A stretch of 35,839 nt of DNA from a virus. Positions 33,094 to 35,839 of the stretch are shown here, in pieces. Below the pieces are notes generated by a model. That model was not told the origin of the DNA and made no database searches. It saw only the letters and a program-made list of their open reading frames with translations. The position numbers and the translations under genes are program-made. The stretch covers positions 1-35,839 of IMG/VR virus record IMGVR_UViG_3300025154_000264. One strand, 5' to 3'. Each line of letters starts with the position of its first letter. The stretch's first letter is position 1.

Positions 33094-33796
33094 TTTGGTA
33101 TTGTTTAAATCAGAAGTGTTCCAAGGAACTGAATGTGATTTTTGGAGTAATGGAGATAAAGAAGTTTTTATGACTAGTGAACAATTAGGTATGGTTTTAG
33201 GATATTCGTTTCCTAGAGAGGGTATCAATAAGATAGTTTTGAGAAATGAGTATTTGAAAAAGGATGAATTTTCAGCCGATGTCAAAATGGGTTCTCCTTC
33301 TGGAACGCAGACAACAAGAGTATTTAATGAGGATGGAATTTATGAAGTAGCTTTTTTAGCTAAGACTGAGAAAGCAAAAGAATTTCGTTCATGGGTTAGA
33401 AAAATCCTTAAAAGTCTTAGAAAAGGTGAATTAGAATTGTTAAGGAAACAAGTTGAAGAAGATAGACCAAAGGTTTTATTATATGATCAAGTAATGTCTT
33501 CTAAAACCAATAAGACTATGATGATTGTCGCAAAAGAATTGAAGTTAAGTGGTAGGAACAAATTATTTGGTTTTTTAAGGTCTGAAGGAATATTAATGTC
33601 AGGTAAAGGGAAACAAAATTTGCCTTATCAACAATTTATTGATGCAGGGTACTTTTTAGTGGTAATTAAGATTAAAATCATTAATGGAGAAGTCACGGAT
33701 ATACCTGTAACACTGGTGACAAGTAAAGGTATGGATTATATATTGAAAAGATTAGAAAAGAGCAAAGAAAAAGGCTTGCTGAAACAAGCCAATTAA
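33086..33796 (+). CDS. BRO-N/KilAC phage antirepressor
   Basis: 236 residues from GTG 33086, chosen because GGTGGTGA (33073-33080) is 5 bases upstream and the start overlaps the previous stop. BRO-N domain (~1-110): LVLFKSEVFQGTECDFW, EVFMTSEQLGMVLGYS, TTRVFNEDGIYEVAFLAKTE, FRSWVRKILKSLRKGE. KilAC-type C-terminus: MMIVAKELKLSGRNKLFGFL, GILMSGKGKQNLPYQQFIDA. The C-terminal domain is a clear relative of that in the 31095 gene, suggesting module duplication with different N-terminal partners. Confidence 0.9.
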   Translation: MNDLVLFKSEVFQGTECDFWSNGDKEVFMTSEQLGMVLGYSFPREGINKIVLRNEYLKKDEFSADVKMGSPSGTQTTRVFNEDGIYEVAFLAKTEKAKEFRSWVRKILKSLRKGELELLRKQVEEDRPKVLLYDQVMSSKTNKTMMIVAKELKLSGRNKLFGFLRSEGILMSGKGKQNLPYQQFIDAGYFLVVIKIKIINGEVTDIPVTLVTSKGMDYILKRLEKSKEKGLLKQAN

Positions 33797-33826
33797 GAAT
33801 CCATGCATTAATATTATACCACGGAT

Positions 33827-33862
33827 AAAGGAAAGAATCAATTATAGGTTCTTTCCTTTGAC
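33827..33862 (+). terminator. Hairpin after antirepressor gene
   Basis: Perfect 11-bp stem AAAGGAAAGAA (33827-33837) / TTCTTTCCTTT (33849-33859), 11-base loop; there is no long T-run after it. The 3' arm could instead pair with AAAGGAA near 33952, upstream of the next gene. Confidence 0.6.
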
Positions 33863-33906
33863 TGAATTATCAAGTTAAAATTAGAAAATATCACAGTATG
33901 ATTTTA

Positions 33907-33928
33907 TAGATATTGGTAACAATATCTA
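33907..33928. repeat. Perfect inverted repeat upstream of vapD-like gene
   Basis: TAGATATTG (33907-33915), spacer GTAA, CAATATCTA (33920-33928). Fits a dimeric repressor operator or a small hairpin, 67 bases before the vapD-like start. Confidence 0.75.
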
Positions 33929-33994
33929 ATTATGGTTGATTATAAAAGAAAGGAATGATATGATATGGACAATAATTTAAAGGGAGGTTATCTA

Positions 33995-34324
33995 ATGTAT
34001 GCTATTGCTTTTGACTTAGATAATTCAATTTTGGAGCAAACTTATAGGAATACTTCGATATCTAATGCCTATAAGGATATTGGGGATGTATTAATTGAAT
34101 ATGGTTTCAAAAGACAGCAAGGAAGTGTTTATTTTGGTGGAGAGGCAGTGAATGCAGTAGTATGTACTATGGCAACTATGGAATTGACACAGAAATATTC
34201 TTGGTTTGCTCCTTCTGTAAAAGATATTCGTATGTTAAGAATCGAAGACAACAATGATTTAACGCCTGTAATTAATAGTACAATTAAAATGTTAGAAAAC
34301 AAACAACTTAGAGCAGTTAAATAG
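33995..34324 (+). CDS. vapD: VapD-family endoribonuclease
   Basis: 109 residues from ATG 33995, behind AAAGGGAGGTTA; an in-frame ATG at 33965 would add ten residues not seen in the family. Sequence: YAIAFDLDNSILEQTY, SNAYKDIGDVLIEYGF, QQGSVYFGGEAVNAVV, YSWFAPSVKDIRMLRIEDNN. This matches the VapD pattern (ferredoxin-like fold related to Cas2; N-terminal Asp, GSVY, WF...VRDIR). VapD proteins cleave RNA, and some act as toxins. No antitoxin-like gene is visible beside it. A 22-base inverted repeat upstream may regulate it. Confidence 0.88.
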   Translation: MYAIAFDLDNSILEQTYRNTSISNAYKDIGDVLIEYGFKRQQGSVYFGGEAVNAVVCTMATMELTQKYSWFAPSVKDIRMLRIEDNNDLTPVINSTIKMLENKQLRAVK

Positions 34325-34349
34325 GGTGTATTATAAGTTTAGATTATGA

Positions 34350-34379
34350 AAGAATCCATAGCAGTATGGGTTCTTTTTT
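34350..34379 (+). terminator. Rho-independent terminator of vapD-like gene
   Basis: Stem AAGAATCCAT (34350-34359) / ATGGGTTCTT (34366-34375) with one U-G pair, loop AGCAGT, then TTTT. Confidence 0.85.
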
Positions 34380-34410
34380 GTATTGTGTGGAAATTTAATT
34401 TGATAGTTTT

Positions 34411-34478
34411 AGGCAACAATCTGTTTGCGCGAACAGTAGAAGGGAATACACTCCTCCCTTCTTTTTTGTTGCCTTTTT
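34411..34478 (+). ncRNA. Three-way-junction RNA upstream of endonuclease gene
   Basis: Outer stem AGGCAACAA (34411-34419) / TTGTTGCCT (34466-34474), followed by TTTT. It encloses two hairpins: CTGTTT/GAACAG with GCGC loop (34421-34436), and AGAAGGG/CCCTTCT (34438-34462) with loop AATACACTCCT. The whole 11-base loop is complementary (one G-U) to 34526-34536, the ribosome binding site of the next gene, and most of it to a second GGAGTGTGT at 34492-34500. It may be a terminator and translation switch in one. No known RNA family was recognised. Confidence 0.7.
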
Positions 34479-34541
34479 ATAATTTATGGGTGGAGTGTGT
34501 GGTTGGTAGGAAATATAAAATTTGAAGGAGTGTGTTTAAGA

Positions 34542-35839
34542 ATGGGAAATCAACACAAAAAATGGGAAAAAGAAGAAGTAATTAAAGCAATACAGGACTT
34601 TTATATTAAGAATCTAAGAACACCAAAACTTGATGAATTTAAGAATAGTAACGGGTTGCCATCTCTTACTTATACAAGGAATATTTTTGGATGTAGTAAA
34701 TTAGAAGATATATTAAATATTTGTAATTTATCTAAAACAGAGACTCTAAAGGTAGATCCTGATTGGGCATTAGATAAATTAAAAGAGTATAATAACGTAC
34801 TTGGCAAAATACCAACAAGGGAAGATTTTAAGATTAATGATTGGAGACCATTTTATGATTATTATAGAAGACAATTTGGTAATTATGAAAATGCCTGTTA
34901 TTTAGCAGGAATTGCAGAAATACCATTATCAGATGAAGAAAGAATTGAAATATCCATAAAAGAGCTTATAAAACTAGCACACAAGTTAAATAAATGTCCA
35001 ACTGTCGCAGAATATGACAACCTAATACATAGAGGTTTTGGAAGGAGAGTTTTAGAAACAAAGATAAAAATAAAATATAATGATATATGTAGAGAATATA
35101 TACCACAATATAATTTAAATAGTATTCATGGTGAAGTAACTAAAGAAGATTTAATAAATGAACTCACAAGAATATATAGCATTTTAAATAGACCTCCTAT
35201 GTTTATAGAGTTAGAAGAAAATGGCTGTACATATAGTTGGAATCTCTTTTCAAGAGTATTTAATGGTGTTACATATAACCAGATAATTGAAGGTTTAAAT
35301 TGGATTCCATCTGGATCAACAAGTATGGTAAGAACAGAGGAAGAAATGTTAACCGATTTTAATAATCTATTTCTGAAATTAAAAAGAATACCTTATCATA
35401 GTGATATGAATAATAATTCAGATATAGCTTCAGCACCAACATATATTAGTCATTTTGGCTCAATTGAAAACATATGTAAACTACTCGATATAGATTATAA
35501 AAAATATTATAAAGGTGGAGGAGCAGGTAAGATATGTTTTGATAAGAACGGAGAAAAATGCAAATCACTAGAAGAATGTAATATTTCCAATTTCTTTATC
35601 GACAATGAATTAATATTTGTTAGACAACCAAAATATAAAGAATTAATAGAAGATAGTAAAAAAGTTTTTGATTGGAAAGTGCTTATTAATAATCAATGGC
35701 GATACGTAGAGTATGCAGGAATGTATTCAGATAAACCAAGGGGTGGCATAGGAAGAAAGTATAAAGAAAGATTGGATGACAAAATTGAAATATTAAGATT
35801 AAACGGACACTTAGATAAGTGTCTTTTTATATATCCTGA
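34542..35839 (+). CDS. Homing-endonuclease-like protein with repeat motifs (3' partial)
   Basis: 432 codons to the window edge without a stop, ATG behind AAGGAGTG. The body holds several HNH-associated-type repeats (about 50 residues each): KLKEYNNVLGKIPTREDFK...YYRRQFGNYENACYLAGI, KLAHKLNKCPTVAEYD, RIYSILNRPPMFIELEENG and FLKLKRIPYHSDMNN...HFGSIENICKLL. The pattern PTxxEF...FGSxxNACxxAG is that of homing-endonuclease-associated repeats, which bind DNA. Toward the edge, WRYVEYAGMYSDKPRGGIGR followed by Lys/Glu helices may be the start of a PD-(D/E)XK-like nuclease domain. It is the fourth free-standing endonuclease candidate here. Confidence 0.78.
   Translation, partial: MGNQHKKWEKEEVIKAIQDFYIKNLRTPKLDEFKNSNGLPSLTYTRNIFGCSKLEDILNICNLSKTETLKVDPDWALDKLKEYNNVLGKIPTREDFKINDWRPFYDYYRRQFGNYENACYLAGIAEIPLSDEERIEISIKELIKLAHKLNKCPTVAEYDNLIHRGFGRRVLETKIKIKYNDICREYIPQYNLNSIHGEVTKEDLINELTRIYSILNRPPMFIELEENGCTYSWNLFSRVFNGVTYNQIIEGLNWIPSGSTSMVRTEEEMLTDFNNLFLKLKRIPYHSDMNNNSDIASAPTYISHFGSIENICKLLDIDYKKYYKGGGAGKICFDKNGEKCKSLEECNISNFFIDNELIFVRQPKYKELIEDSKKVFDWKVLINNQWRYVEYAGMYSDKPRGGIGRKYKERLDDKIEILRLNGHLDKCLFIYP

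Noticed and set aside
33965-33994. Upstream ATG as the vapD-like start
   Set aside because: The extra ten residues are not like the family, and ATG 33995 has AGGGAGG at the usual distance.

Overview
The window is a continuous piece of a tailed double-stranded DNA phage (or phage-plasmid) genome. It is very AT-rich, uses strong AGGAGG-type ribosome binding sites with many TTG and GTG starts, and points to a Clostridium-group Firmicute host. The best host clue is a secreted protein with three putative cell-wall-binding (CWB2) repeats, a family typical of clostridia. Both edges cut genes: the terminase is open at the left edge and a homing-endonuclease-like gene is open at the right edge. No integrase, tRNA, CRISPR array, lysis gene or tape-measure gene was seen, so the genome is probably much larger than the window.

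Left part (1-20.6 kb), all on the + strand: the virion cassette. It holds the terminase large subunit split by an intein inside its Walker A loop, the portal, a coiled-coil protein, a prohead protease-scaffold fusion with internal ribosome binding sites, a small head protein, the major capsid gene interrupted near its 3' end by a group I intron, connector and neck proteins, a head-fibre-like protein, an Ig-domain tail protein, and two fibre/collar proteins. Selfish elements are frequent. A GIY-YIG endonuclease follows the portal. Two zinc-ribbon endonucleases, each broken by a +1 indel in a short repeat, follow the capsid and collar genes. The first two of these endonucleases lie behind a shared two-hairpin RNA element.

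Middle (22.2-28 kb): small proteins, a BRO-N antirepressor, a RusA-like resolvase, a DUF5659-like small protein, an SF2 helicase, a four-arm palindrome, and the secreted CWB2 protein. The right part (28.2-34.5 kb) is a dense regulatory region: one minus-strand T5orf172-type gene, then small genes many of which have their own sigma-A-like promoter. These include an XRE regulator, a ribbon-helix-helix-like regulator, two more antirepressors and a VapD-type endoribonuclease. A fourth endonuclease follows at the right edge.

The most notable non-coding theme is ribosome-binding-site occlusion. Leaders of at least five genes in the right part (CWB2 protein, XRE, RHH, and two unknown proteins), and of two homing endonucleases, contain sequence complementary to their own Shine-Dalgarno region. 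Two pairs of leaders share sequence and compensatory pairing, as expected of structured cis-regulatory RNAs. This is my main candidate for an undescribed system. All functions are inferred from reading the sequence; no database search was run.
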